Source: Nitrospira sp. (lineage in GTDB: Bacteria; Nitrospirota; Nitrospiria; Nitrospirales; Nitrospiraceae). Taken from it: a stretch of 55,470 nucleotides of DNA. The stretch covers positions 436,745 through 492,214 of the forward strand of contig SWDP01000002.1 in the NCBI GenBank assembly GCA_005116885.1, given 5' to 3'. A program made the position numbers and the translations under genes. Positions 8,385 through 17,962 of this stretch are shown one piece after another. The first letter of the stretch is position 1; every line of letters begins with the position of its first letter. The notes under the pieces are model-generated. The model saw nothing but the letters and a program-made list of their open reading frames with translations. It made no database searches and was not told where the DNA came from.

Positions 8385-10520
8385 ATGAGCTCCCTAGTTA
8401 CACTGAGCACAGCCTCCACGCTGGATTTCCTGAGAGCACCGTACGCCTCAATGTCGGCCGATGAGCTATCGAGTTACTTCCAAACCAGAACCTGCGTTCG
8501 ATATTTTCCTCTACCCCACGGATCCCCGGCGCACGTGGAACGAGCCGATAAGATCGTACAGCATGAGTTTGAGTTCAATAATGAGGTCCACCGGCTGCCC
8601 AAGACCTTCGACTGGAAGATGAATCCAAGCCTAGACATCGAGTGGCTGATTCTATTACACAAGTTTTATTACGCCAAGGATCTCGCCGCAGCCTATGACT
8701 TCACGGGAGAGGAAGAATACGCAAGGAAATGGATGGAGTTGGTTTCGTCGTGGATCGGGGATGTGCCGGATGGCTTTATCGACAGCCAAGTCACTGGGCG
8801 GCGATTGCAGCAGTGGCTATTCGCGTATCACTACTTCATTCCGGGGCGACGTTCGACTTCAATGGCCCCATCATTCCTGGTGGAGTTTGTCCAATCGATT
8901 AATTCGCAGGTGCTCTACTTGCGCGAGCACCTGACCCCTGAAGGCAACCACCGCACCATCGAGCTGTACGCCATCTTCTTGGTGGCCGTGATGTTCCCGG
9001 AGCTGAGAGAGGCCATGTCGCTTCTCGAATTCGCGAAGCAGGAGTTGCTCAAGAATATGGAACAGGATCTCCTAGGAGACGGTGTCCATCGCGAGCTGTC
9101 TACCGATTACCATCATACGGTTCTCAAGAACTACCTTCGCGTACGGGCGCTGGCTGTTCTCAACCGAATCACACTGCCTCCGAGATACAACGAACTCATC
9201 AATAAGGCATTGGAGTTTTCCGTCTATGTCCATAAACCGGACGGGCTGATTCCGGCGATCAATGATGGAGACAGTAATAGCTACCTGTCCTTCTTGAAGA
9301 AGGCCTGCGCGGGGGATCCCAACGAACACCTGCTGTACGTGGTCTCCAAGGGCAAAGAAGGGTCGCCTCCGCGTGAGCGCTCAAAAGGATTCCCGGACAG
9401 CGGGTACTATGTGCTTCGTGGGAGCTGGACGGATGAGCCGTATGAAGACGGATTGTATTTATTGTTCGACTGCGGGCCTCTGGGATTCGGCAGTCATGGA
9501 CATTACGACCTGCTGAATTTCGAGGCAGCCGCCTACGGCCATTCACTCATCGTCGACCCAGGCAGGTATACCTACAGCGAAGACAGCAGTGACGGCGTCA
9601 ATTGGCGCAGAGTATTCAAGGGTACGGCCTACCACAACACCGTTGTCGTGGATGGGAAGGATCAAATCCCCTATTGCCTTGGAGCGCCAATCACACCGGA
9701 GCCACAGGCACGGCTGAAAACATTTGCCACGGCAGATGGGTTTGATTTCATCCACGCACAAGCCGTGAGCCATGAATATCCCGTTATCCATGAACGCATG
9801 GTCTTTTTTGTTGTTCCGGAATATTGGATCGTATCGGATCTTCTGCAGGGCGAAGGCTGCCATACCTATGACCTGCGTTTTCACTTGGCTCCAAGGGCAC
9901 AGGGTCGAACCACCTTGCGCGCTGGGGAGAACAGTACATGGGTCTCTTCCCCGAATCTTCTTATCGCCCAGCCACGATCGTCGGACATACACGCGGCAAT
10001 AGAAGAGGGATTTGTTTCAGCAGCGTATGGCGTCAGACAGGACGCGCCGATCGTAAAGTTCACCCAGAAGGCCGATGAAACCGCTTTCTTCCATACCGTG
10101 ATCTATCCGTACCGCACGGAGCGACCAGTCCTTGACGTAGAACGCCTCACAGTGCACGACTCGCACCAACGCTGTTCCCCGACCCGGGCCACGGCTCTGA
10201 AGATCACGATTCGCTCAGAGACGGAGCAATATTGCGATTATCTCTTTATGGCGCATGAACAGCCGAGAGGCGAGTATCGTTTCGATGACATTGTGTGTCG
10301 AAGCCAGGTGCTATTTCTAAGGAAAGACCACGTCGGCCGTGTCGTGAATCTACAGGCCGAAGGGCTGGATCATCTGCAGGTCGGATCCACGGTCCTGACG
10401 GAAGGCATCGCAGGGCGCGGACGGGTGAGTTATCGAGGTGATCGGCTCTATTCGAGCACGCCGGGAAGAACCCTGAGAACCGCGTTCGAATCGGAGCAGG
10501 GTAACGCCCTGTCGCAGTGA
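8385..10520 (+). CDS. Heparinase II/III-family protein, copy 2
   Basis: The 711-aa protein is a clear paralog of the upstream heparinase, sharing FLRAPY, FQTRT--RYFP, HKFYYA, NHRT-EL, ELSTDYHH, GPLG-G-HGH-DLL-FE and VDPGRYTY. It carries about 45 extra residues at the C-terminus (a VGSTVLTEGIAGRGRV-type strand-rich tail). The NHRT, YHH and HGHYD positions are intact. As in copy 1, no export signal is visible. Two divergent copies in tandem suggest two linkages or two steps of the same glycan. The stop codon overlaps a GTG of the next gene (GTGA). Confidence 0.85.
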   Translation: MSSLVTLSTASTLDFLRAPYASMSADELSSYFQTRTCVRYFPLPHGSPAHVERADKIVQHEFEFNNEVHRLPKTFDWKMNPSLDIEWLILLHKFYYAKDLAAAYDFTGEEEYARKWMELVSSWIGDVPDGFIDSQVTGRRLQQWLFAYHYFIPGRRSTSMAPSFLVEFVQSINSQVLYLREHLTPEGNHRTIELYAIFLVAVMFPELREAMSLLEFAKQELLKNMEQDLLGDGVHRELSTDYHHTVLKNYLRVRALAVLNRITLPPRYNELINKALEFSVYVHKPDGLIPAINDGDSNSYLSFLKKACAGDPNEHLLYVVSKGKEGSPPRERSKGFPDSGYYVLRGSWTDEPYEDGLYLLFDCGPLGFGSHGHYDLLNFEAAAYGHSLIVDPGRYTYSEDSSDGVNWRRVFKGTAYHNTVVVDGKDQIPYCLGAPITPEPQARLKTFATADGFDFIHAQAVSHEYPVIHERMVFFVVPEYWIVSDLLQGEGCHTYDLRFHLAPRAQGRTTLRAGENSTWVSSPNLLIAQPRSSDIHAAIEEGFVSAAYGVRQDAPIVKFTQKADETAFFHTVIYPYRTERPVLDVERLTVHDSHQRCSPTRATALKITIRSETEQYCDYLFMAHEQPRGEYRFDDIVCRSQVLFLRKDHVGRVVNLQAEGLDHLQVGSTVLTEGIAGRGRVSYRGDRLYSSTPGRTLRTAFESEQGNALSQ

Positions 10521-11911
10521 GTCCGTGTGAACCACGTCTCGAGAAAGTAAAGAGCAGCATGCGGAGCGATCCAGAGTTTCCCCATCTTTCAACGGCATTG
10601 TCTCCACTGCTCATGCAGGAGTTGCTGCAAACCACGTTAGTGGGTCAGCTCGACGACCAACGGCACGGGCTCGTAGTCGGGTCATGCGTCATAGGGGAAA
10701 CGCGCTACAAGCCTGGAAAGAGTTGCGTTCTGTCGTATCACCTCCAATTACACGATGTCAGCACCGGCTCTCACCATGAGCAGGTCGTATCAGCACGGTT
10801 ATGTAGGCCTGACGAGGGAATGGCGGAGTTTGACCGGGCGAAATCCATACAGCTATTTCGCGTGCCTAGGCTGCAATCCTTGGCGTATCTACCTGAGACG
10901 GAGATGGTCGTATGGTCATTCCCCAATGACCGAAAGCTCACGCATCTGCCGCAGCTTCTGAATCTCGAGTTTCTTGCGGCCCATCTCTCCTCAAAGCTGG
11001 CATTGATTGGTCTCGATGGCTCCAATGAGATAGAGACGATCACTACGGAGGTCTTGCACTACTTGCCCGAACGGTCGTGCATGATTCGTTATCGTCTGAC
11101 AGCGAAACGCCGATCGACTGGGGAGTCCTGTGCGTTGACGCTCTACGGAAAGATCTATCGTGATGATATCGGCGTCGAGGTCCATTCGATCATGTACCAA
11201 CTTGCGGAGCAGATGCCTGGGAGTGCCGTTCCGCTCGGGTATGATCCGGAGCTGAGAACCTTGTGGCAATCGCATGTGCCGGGCGAACCATTCCTATGGG
11301 AATCGTTGGAATCGTCTGACGCGTTGGACGTGGTCCGAAGAATTGCGCGATGTGTCGCGGAATTCCATTGTTGCACGGTTCGCACCCCAAGTCGATTTGA
11401 TCTGCCCGACATTGATGAGTCTCTTCTGGACACCATCAAGGCCGCTGAGCACGCGTATCCTGATCTTGCAGGCCGCATAACGTCACTGGTGAACGCGTTG
11501 TTGGCTCAACGAAGGTCGATGTGCTGGTCGGGTGCCCTGACCACGCCTATTCACCGTGATCTCAAGATGCGCAATTTTCTAATCGGCGGGGAGAAAGTCG
11601 CGCTCATCGACATGGACTCTGTGTGCCTCGGCGATCCTATGACCGACATAGGCAGTCTGATCGCCAATTTCCATCTCAATGGAATTCGCGCCGGAGCCGA
11701 TATCGGCAGCATTCGTAAGATCGTGGACGTGTTTTGCTCCGCCTATGCCGAAGCCGTCCCCTGGGCCGTGTCTCGACCCCGGATGAACTGGTTCACGGCG
11801 ACGGCCTTCATCCACGAGATTACGCGCAGGAGCATTCGGCAGCTGGATAACGAGCGTATGCAATACATCAACCAGTACCTCGACCTCAGCGAACTCTATT
11901 CTTCTATGTGA
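10517..11911 (+). CDS. APH-fold (aminoglycoside phosphotransferase-like) kinase, copy 1
   Basis: The 464-aa protein has the APH/choline-kinase signature: HRDLKMRNFL (catalytic loop) followed by ALIDMDSVCLGDPMTDIG (metal-binding Asp) in the last third. The N-terminal 200 residues are specific to this type and are shared loosely with the kinase at 12703. It probably phosphorylates a small sugar or amino-sugar acceptor in the cytoplasm. The GTG at 10517 overlaps the previous stop; an ATG at 10559 with a weak AGAG site is an alternative and would give 450 aa. A role in resistance is unlikely in this context. Confidence 0.78.
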   Translation: MSPCEPRLEKVKSSMRSDPEFPHLSTALSPLLMQELLQTTLVGQLDDQRHGLVVGSCVIGETRYKPGKSCVLSYHLQLHDVSTGSHHEQVVSARLCRPDEGMAEFDRAKSIQLFRVPRLQSLAYLPETEMVVWSFPNDRKLTHLPQLLNLEFLAAHLSSKLALIGLDGSNEIETITTEVLHYLPERSCMIRYRLTAKRRSTGESCALTLYGKIYRDDIGVEVHSIMYQLAEQMPGSAVPLGYDPELRTLWQSHVPGEPFLWESLESSDALDVVRRIARCVAEFHCCTVRTPSRFDLPDIDESLLDTIKAAEHAYPDLAGRITSLVNALLAQRRSMCWSGALTTPIHRDLKMRNFLIGGEKVALIDMDSVCLGDPMTDIGSLIANFHLNGIRAGADIGSIRKIVDVFCSAYAEAVPWAVSRPRMNWFTATAFIHEITRRSIRQLDNERMQYINQYLDLSELYSSM

Positions 11912-11927
11912 TCCGAGGTCGCGCACA

Positions 11928-12716
11928 ATGGGAATGAAACAGACCATGACTCCTGAAACAATTTGCGCCAAAAGCCGCCCGCTGACAATCTTCCTCGCGA
12001 GGCACGGACAAAGTGAGTCGAATCGTGAAGAGCGTATTTCAGGGCAGGCGGATCCAACCTTGACCGAGAAGGGCCACCGGCAAGCGCAGCGGTTGGCGAC
12101 AGCTCTACGGAGCATACCTCTGACCAAGATTCTAACCAGCACCTTGAGGAGGTCCATAGAAACGGCACGGCCGACCGCCGAATCGCAAGAGATGTCCTTG
12201 TGTGCCCTGGACGCACTCAAGGAGATGAGTTTCGGGGTCTTGGAAGGCCAACTGCGCAGAGATCTCGATCATGAATCGCAACGCCTCCTAGACCAATGGA
12301 CCACAAACAAGTTGCATTTCAGAATCCCGGGTGGCGAACACTTGGTCGATGTTCAGAGACGGGTGCTCCCGGTTCTCTCGCAAGTTCTTACGGAGAACCC
12401 TGACGGCACACTTCTCGTCGTTGGGCATCGCCATACCAATATCGTGATCTTGAGCGCCTTAATGGGCTGGCATGTGGAATATCTTGCGGACCTGTCCATT
12501 CGGAGCAAGTACGTGTACGAGATACAGTGCACTCCAACTCCCCACATCTACACTATCTGCCTCACAGGAAAAGGACGCGGAACTCGGGCTGAAGGGTTTT
12601 TCAACGAAGACGACCCTATGTGCTCATCGCATGAACACCAGACATGGTCAGGAAAACCAGAATACGCGGATTTTCACCATGAGACGGATCCGCGATACGG
12701 GAATGGGAATGCATAA
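11928..12716 (+). CDS. Histidine phosphatase (phosphoglycerate mutase-like)
   Basis: The 262-aa protein starts its domain with FLARHGQSESN, the RHG phosphohistidine motif, and carries the second catalytic His in VVGHRHTN. LTEKGHRQAQRLA and TSTLRRSIETA are the usual phosphate-pocket segments. The core ends near residue 210; the last 50 residues are a polar tail rich in His, Glu and Gly. It likely removes a phosphate from a sugar-phosphate or pathway intermediate. It lies between two APH-fold kinases, with its tail overlapping the start of the second, so a kinase/phosphatase cycle on one intermediate is plausible (inference). Confidence 0.82.
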   Translation: MGMKQTMTPETICAKSRPLTIFLARHGQSESNREERISGQADPTLTEKGHRQAQRLATALRSIPLTKILTSTLRRSIETARPTAESQEMSLCALDALKEMSFGVLEGQLRRDLDHESQRLLDQWTTNKLHFRIPGGEHLVDVQRRVLPVLSQVLTENPDGTLLVVGHRHTNIVILSALMGWHVEYLADLSIRSKYVYEIQCTPTPHIYTICLTGKGRGTRAEGFFNEDDPMCSSHEHQTWSGKPEYADFHHETDPRYGNGNA

Positions 12717-14079
12717 CCTAACCAAATTCGCTGATCCCGCTGTGATGAAGGCCATGCTCTCGGAGCGCCTCCCGTTGTTTTGTCCGGACAGCGTGGCGAT
12801 TACGAGTTGCCACGTTCAGCATGTGCGATATTCCCCAAAGAAGAAGCCAGAAAATGCAAGCCTGGCCGCCTGCTACCATCTTGGGATCAGAGACAGGGAC
12901 TCCCAGCGCGAGCAACGTGTGATCTTGTACTGCAAAGCATTTCGCGGAGGCCACAGCCAGAGAGAGATCGACACCTTGCCCCAGCAACGCGCAGGCACAC
13001 AAGCGCTTCATAGCATGCCGCTCCACTTCCGCGATCTAGATCTGCTTATGTGGGTCTTTCCGGCAGATCCGGCGATCCCGCATCTACCGGAGGTGAGTGA
13101 TCCGGAGCGAGTCACGGCGCACCTTCCCTACTCATCCCTTCCGAAGGGCCTCGATGGGCCGGGGGACGTGAGGTCAGTCGAAGTGCAGATTATCAATTAT
13201 CGCCCTGAGTTGCGGTGCACAACCCGGTACGATCTTCACTGGGGCGCGGCCGATCAGCTTCAGCATCTCACCATCTTCGGGAAGACGTTTCGAAGCGGGG
13301 AGGCGCGCGATGTCTACGCTAGAAGCGAATACTTATGGAACCGTTTCTCCGGCGTCGATGAGAATGTCCTCTTTGCCCAACCGTTGGGATACACGCCTGC
13401 GGTACAGACCCTCTGGCAACTCGGCATTGAAGGGATTCCACTCTGTTGTGTGATCGGGGAAGACAACTGTGATGCCTATCTCAAGACGATCGCCAAGGGA
13501 CTGGCCATGGTTCACAACAGTAACTTGAAGGGTCTCCCGACATGGACTCTGGGCGAGCACCTGACTGAAGTCGAGAAGAAGATCGAGAAACTACGCCGGG
13601 CGGCGCCTTCGCTGGTGGGAGAACTGAACCTCCTCGCAGAGCGTATCCAGCACGACGCGCCGAACCCCTCCGACATTCCGTTTCGGCCAATGTATTGGGA
13701 TTTCCACGTCAATCAGCTCTTGGATCAAGACGGAAAGGTGGCTTTCTTCGATTTTGACGAGCTGGCTATAGGAGATCCCTTGCAAGATATTGCAAATTTC
13801 ATCGTGGATCTACACTTTCGAGACGTAAGGCAATTTCTAGCTCGACGGATGGCGAAGTCCTTGTACGACTCCTACCGATCTCAGGTGAAGTGGGAGGTTC
13901 CGATCGATCGCGTCAGGTGGCACGCGAGAGTCCAGTTCATCAATAAAGCCTATAGAGTTTACATTCAGCAGTCTCCTGACGTCAAAGAGACTGTTAAGGA
14001 AATCATCCATATGGCGGCCCAAGAGACGACGTTGGACTGGATCGACAACGCGAGGCTGATCGAGGAGATGTCACGATGA
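12703..14079 (+). CDS. APH-fold kinase, copy 2
   Basis: The domain ends with MYWDFHVNQLL (catalytic loop; the usual HxD is shifted to WDFH) and VAFFDFDELAIGDPLQDIANF (metal-binding Asp), as in APH and maltokinase-like enzymes. The catalytic Asp followed by FHVNQ is the form seen in many APH relatives. The open frame extends upstream inside the phosphatase gene, so I choose the ATG at 12703 (458 aa), which overlaps that gene by 14 bp; ATGs at 12679 and 12709 are alternatives. The N-terminal half aligns loosely with copy 1 (HLP, RYDL, IFGKTFR). The substrate is unknown. The stop overlaps the next start (ATGA). Confidence 0.72.
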   Translation: MGMHNLTKFADPAVMKAMLSERLPLFCPDSVAITSCHVQHVRYSPKKKPENASLAACYHLGIRDRDSQREQRVILYCKAFRGGHSQREIDTLPQQRAGTQALHSMPLHFRDLDLLMWVFPADPAIPHLPEVSDPERVTAHLPYSSLPKGLDGPGDVRSVEVQIINYRPELRCTTRYDLHWGAADQLQHLTIFGKTFRSGEARDVYARSEYLWNRFSGVDENVLFAQPLGYTPAVQTLWQLGIEGIPLCCVIGEDNCDAYLKTIAKGLAMVHNSNLKGLPTWTLGEHLTEVEKKIEKLRRAAPSLVGELNLLAERIQHDAPNPSDIPFRPMYWDFHVNQLLDQDGKVAFFDFDELAIGDPLQDIANFIVDLHFRDVRQFLARRMAKSLYDSYRSQVKWEVPIDRVRWHARVQFINKAYRVYIQQSPDVKETVKEIIHMAAQETTLDWIDNARLIEEMSR

Positions 14080-16079
14080 AGAAGCGGGTACTCATGTATT
14101 GCCAGCATGTTCTAGGGATGGGGCATCTCGTAAGAAGCCTGGAGATTGTTCGGGCGTTGACGGACTGGGACGTCACATTTTTGAACGGCGGCGATCTCTG
14201 CCCCGGCATGGAATTTCCCCCTCAGACTGAGGTAATAAATCTCCCACCGATCAAGTCGGAATCGGATTTCAAGACCATCCTGGCTTCAGAGAAGGGTCAG
14301 GATCTGGAGGCCGTAAAACGGATTCGCGCGAGCCGAATCCAGGCAGAGTTTGCCCGCATCCAGCCCGACGTCTTTCTCATCGAAATGTTTCCGTTCGGAC
14401 GAAAACACTTTGCATTCGAGCTGGTGCCGGTCTTAGAACAGATCCGGCTCAAAAGGATGCCGACAGCCGTGGCGTGCAGTCTTCGTGACATCCTGGTCAA
14501 TAATAAGCGAAATCAGGCGCAGCATAACGAACGGGCGATCACGCTCATAAACCGGTACTTCGATCTGCTCTTGATCCACGCCGACCCGCGATTTCAGACC
14601 CTCGATGAAACGTTTCCACGGGTCCGGGAGCTTCGGTGCGATATCAGATATACGGGATTTGTCTCGCAAGCGGCTCCGCAGAGCCTCGGCGTAGCACCTG
14701 ACCGCACGGCCTCGGACCAACCCATGATTCTCGTGAGCATTGGGGGAGGCCGAGTCGGCTATGAACTGGTGGAATGCGCACTGCAGGCATCGGCACATCT
14801 TCGAACAAGCCTCCCACACCGCATGATGATCTTGACGGGGCCCTATATGCCGGAGGAGTTGTTTCAACAGCTCCTCAAGTCGGCAGAGACGCAGGAGCAG
14901 GTGACCATCTCGCGATACACCCCTTATTTTCTTGCTTACCTAAAGCAGGCCTCCCTCTCCGTCAGCATGGCCGGCTATAACACCTGCATGAATCTGCTGG
15001 CCACTGGTACCAGGGCCTTGGTCGTTCCGTTTACTGGTGGAGGCAATACCGAGCAAACCCTCCGCGCAGAAAAACTGGCTCAACTCGGAGTCGTCGGCGT
15101 ACTCAGCGAATCGCCGTTGCGACCGGACTACCTGGCGGAACGAATGATTCAGGCTCTCCGAACTCCGGCCCCGACACACACACTGTCTCTCGATCAAGGT
15201 GGCGCCATGAAGACCGCGGCCTACCTACAAGAGTTGGCAGCGAGAAGGACGCCTGTACCGGGGAACATGGCCCCTATTTCCTTCTCCCTTCCGAATGGAA
15301 ACCACCGAATCCCTTGGCAAACTGAATTGAGGAGAAGCCTGGAGTTGCTTCAGGCTGAGGGAAAGAAAGTCCGGATCTTCTTCCGAGACGACGACATCGA
15401 CGAGGATGAGGATTTTCTTGTACGGTTGCTCGACCTGTTCCTGGCCCACGGGGTGCCGCTCAACTTGGCGATCATACCCGATCTCCTCTCGGACGCTACG
15501 GTGAGGCAACTCCACACGAGAGAATTATGGATTCCGGAATCCCTCGGGCTGATTCAGCACGGGTGGAAACACATCAACCACGAGCAAGAAGGGCGGAAAT
15601 GCGAGTTTGGAATCAGCCGCTCGCTGGCCGACAAATTCAACGATATCGCGCGTGGAAAATCTCGGCTGGAGGAGGCCTTCGGTCCGCGTTTCTATCCCGC
15701 CTTCACGCCCCCCTGGAATCGTTGCACACATGACACCTACGGCGTACTGGACGAACTCGGATTTGTAGTGCTCTCAAAAGATCGGGAGAAAGACTCCGCC
15801 CAAGGCCATCGTTTCCAAGAGATTTCCACCACACTGGATCTATATCGCTGGAAAGATGGGGCCACGCTCAAACCTGCCGATGAGATCGTGCCGGCCCTCA
15901 TCAGCCAAATGCGGGACCTCGACACGATCGGGATTCTCTTGCACCATAAAGTCATGGACCGCACTGCACTGACGTTTCTCGACCAACTGCTGGATGAGCT
16001 GGCGCGATGTCCAGTCGTACGGTTCCATACGCTCAAAACCCTCATGCAACAGATCGAGGCCACACAATCCGGTTCATAA
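14076..16079 (+). CDS. Fusion: GT28/MurG-like glycosyltransferase + polysaccharide deacetylase-like domain
   Basis: Residues 1 to about 390 are a GT-B transferase with the CQHVLGMGHLVRSLEI loop (15-30), VSIGGGRVGYELVE and MAGYNTCMNLLATG donor-side motifs. Residues about 405-660 are a NodB-fold-like domain: IFFRDDDIDEDEDF supplies the metal-binding Asp pair, and IQHGWKHINHE, PAFTPPWNRC and LLHHKVMD supply later motifs. The protein could add an N-acetyl-hexosamine and then deacetylate it, or couple the two steps in one complex. Family members of either kind are usually separate proteins of 250-400 aa. A 4-bp ATGA overlap ties it to the upstream kinase. Confidence 0.85.
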   Translation: MKKRVLMYCQHVLGMGHLVRSLEIVRALTDWDVTFLNGGDLCPGMEFPPQTEVINLPPIKSESDFKTILASEKGQDLEAVKRIRASRIQAEFARIQPDVFLIEMFPFGRKHFAFELVPVLEQIRLKRMPTAVACSLRDILVNNKRNQAQHNERAITLINRYFDLLLIHADPRFQTLDETFPRVRELRCDIRYTGFVSQAAPQSLGVAPDRTASDQPMILVSIGGGRVGYELVECALQASAHLRTSLPHRMMILTGPYMPEELFQQLLKSAETQEQVTISRYTPYFLAYLKQASLSVSMAGYNTCMNLLATGTRALVVPFTGGGNTEQTLRAEKLAQLGVVGVLSESPLRPDYLAERMIQALRTPAPTHTLSLDQGGAMKTAAYLQELAARRTPVPGNMAPISFSLPNGNHRIPWQTELRRSLELLQAEGKKVRIFFRDDDIDEDEDFLVRLLDLFLAHGVPLNLAIIPDLLSDATVRQLHTRELWIPESLGLIQHGWKHINHEQEGRKCEFGISRSLADKFNDIARGKSRLEEAFGPRFYPAFTPPWNRCTHDTYGVLDELGFVVLSKDREKDSAQGHRFQEISTTLDLYRWKDGATLKPADEIVPALISQMRDLDTIGILLHHKVMDRTALTFLDQLLDELARCPVVRFHTLKTLMQQIEATQSGS

Positions 16080-16090
16080 TCGTACACACT

Positions 16091-17950
16091 ATGAGCTCGC
16101 ATCAACACAGTCGGTTTAAAGATATCGTTCTCAGCTACTTGCTGAAGATGAAGGGAAGTCTTTCCTTGGCTGGCCTGTGCCTCGTCGGGTACACAGCCAT
16201 CGATCTGATGAAACCCTGGCCGCTCAAAGTCCTGTTCGACTATGTACTGTTACAGCAGCCGCTCCCGCCTTTCCTGTCTATGCTCCAGGGCGTGCTCCAA
16301 GATGGCATGTTGGTGCCACTCAGTGTTGTGGCCGGTGTGATCGTCTGCATCAGCGTCCTGAGTGGCCTGTGTTCGTATGGCCAGATGTATCTGACGACGA
16401 AAGTTGGCTTTCAGCTCAGCGCCATGCTCCGGAATGAACTGTTCTCTCGCTTACAACGCCTGTCTCTGTCTTTCCACCATCAAACCCGTTCCGGCGAACT
16501 GCTCACCAAAGTGTCGAGCGACACCACGGCGCTCAGGGATGTCTTTGCCGACTGGGCGCTCACGATGGTCAGCCATTCCCTGACGCTTCTCGGCATGATG
16601 GTGATCATGTGCCTGTTGAACTGGAGATTGGCCCTCGTCGCCCTCGCGACCTTGCCGGTTCTCGGTGCTCTCATCTTCGTCTTGATCCGGAAGCTCAAGA
16701 CCACCGCCCAGAAACAACGGAAGCAAGAAGGGGAAATTGCCGCCCATATCAATGAGGTCTTGGGAGCCATCTCGCTCGTCCAGGCGTTCGGCCGAGAGGA
16801 GCATGAAGAATCGCGGCTTCAGAAGTACAGCGACCACCATGTGGAACAAGGCATCCAGACGGCGAGGCTCACCGCATCTGTCTCAAGAATGGTCCACGTC
16901 GTGGAAGCGCTCGGAACCGCCGGCACCGTGCTCTTCGGAGGCTGGTTGGTCCTCGCAAAACAGATGACACCGGGCGATCTGCTCATTTTTCTCGCCTATG
17001 GCCATTCTCTATATAAACCGGTACGAAACTTGAGCAGTCTCTCAGTCAAGTTCTCTCGGGCAATGGTCAGTGCGAAACGTGTCGCGGATATCCTCGACAT
17101 CGAGCCGGAGACCTGCGATCTGCCCGATGCACGAGAGGCCTCGGCCTTGCGAGGGGATATCGTGTTCCACCAGGTCACGTTCGGCTATGAGCGCAACACG
17201 AACGTGTTGCATGAGGTGTCCTATCACATCAAGGTAGGCCAAAAGGTAGCATTGGTCGGATCCTCCGGAGCCGGAAAGTCGACCATCGTCAACCTGCTCC
17301 TCCGCCTATACGAACCCCAGAGCGGCTCCATCCTGATCGATGGAACCGACAGCACACAGTACAACCGGGAATCTCTCCGGCAACACATCGGCATCGTCCT
17401 GCAAGATACGGTGTTGTTCGGCGCAAGTATCGCCGAAAATATTTCCTATGGGAAACCCGATGCGTCGCGCGATGAGATCGAACGAGCGGCGACACTCGCC
17501 TACGCGCACGACTTCATTGTCGCGTTGCCCAACGGTTATGACACTATCCTCGGCGAGAGGGGCGGCACCCTGTCCGGAGGACAACGGCAGCGGATCTGCC
17601 TGGCACGCGCCATTATCAAGCAGCCCTCGATCCTCATCCTCGATGAGCCGACATCCGCCGTGGATCCGGTATCGGCTTCGCTGATTCGCGACACCGTGGC
17701 CCGTCTTCAGGCAGGCAAGACGACCCTCGTGATCGCCCATCAATTCGTTGCGATGGAGCAGTTCGATCAGATTCTGGTTCTCGAAAACGGCCGCTTGGTC
17801 GAGCAAGGCACGCACCGACAGCTCGTAGCTCGCAAAGGCCAGTATTATGCCCTGCTTGCTCATCAGGCGCACGGGACGCAATGGGAAGACGCTGGTGCAG
17901 CAAGTACTCTCCATCCTGAAACTGAAGGGGAGACTGAAACCTATGCTTAA
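16091..17950 (+). CDS. ABC exporter half-transporter (MsbA-like)
   Basis: The 619-aa protein is a type-I exporter: about six membrane helices in residues 20-320, then an ATPase with Walker A GSSGAGKS, Q-loop VLQDTVLFG, signature LSGGQRQR, Walker B ILILDEPTSAVD and the switch His in VIAHQF. It should work as a homodimer and flip or export a lipid-linked glycan. The ATG at 16091 is chosen over the longer frame from 16007, which lies inside the upstream gene. The island has no recognised Wzx/Wzy, so this is the only visible inner-membrane export route. Its 3' end is partly duplicated as debris at 21169 and, in diverged form, at 24442. Confidence 0.92.
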   Translation: MSSHQHSRFKDIVLSYLLKMKGSLSLAGLCLVGYTAIDLMKPWPLKVLFDYVLLQQPLPPFLSMLQGVLQDGMLVPLSVVAGVIVCISVLSGLCSYGQMYLTTKVGFQLSAMLRNELFSRLQRLSLSFHHQTRSGELLTKVSSDTTALRDVFADWALTMVSHSLTLLGMMVIMCLLNWRLALVALATLPVLGALIFVLIRKLKTTAQKQRKQEGEIAAHINEVLGAISLVQAFGREEHEESRLQKYSDHHVEQGIQTARLTASVSRMVHVVEALGTAGTVLFGGWLVLAKQMTPGDLLIFLAYGHSLYKPVRNLSSLSVKFSRAMVSAKRVADILDIEPETCDLPDAREASALRGDIVFHQVTFGYERNTNVLHEVSYHIKVGQKVALVGSSGAGKSTIVNLLLRLYEPQSGSILIDGTDSTQYNRESLRQHIGIVLQDTVLFGASIAENISYGKPDASRDEIERAATLAYAHDFIVALPNGYDTILGERGGTLSGGQRQRICLARAIIKQPSILILDEPTSAVDPVSASLIRDTVARLQAGKTTLVIAHQFVAMEQFDQILVLENGRLVEQGTHRQLVARKGQYYALLAHQAHGTQWEDAGAASTLHPETEGETETYA

Positions 17951-17962
17951 GCGGGAACAAGC

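Noticed and set aside
10517-14079. Aminoglycoside resistance genes
   Set aside because: The APH fold is present, but the proteins are longer than resistance enzymes and sit in a glycan operon.
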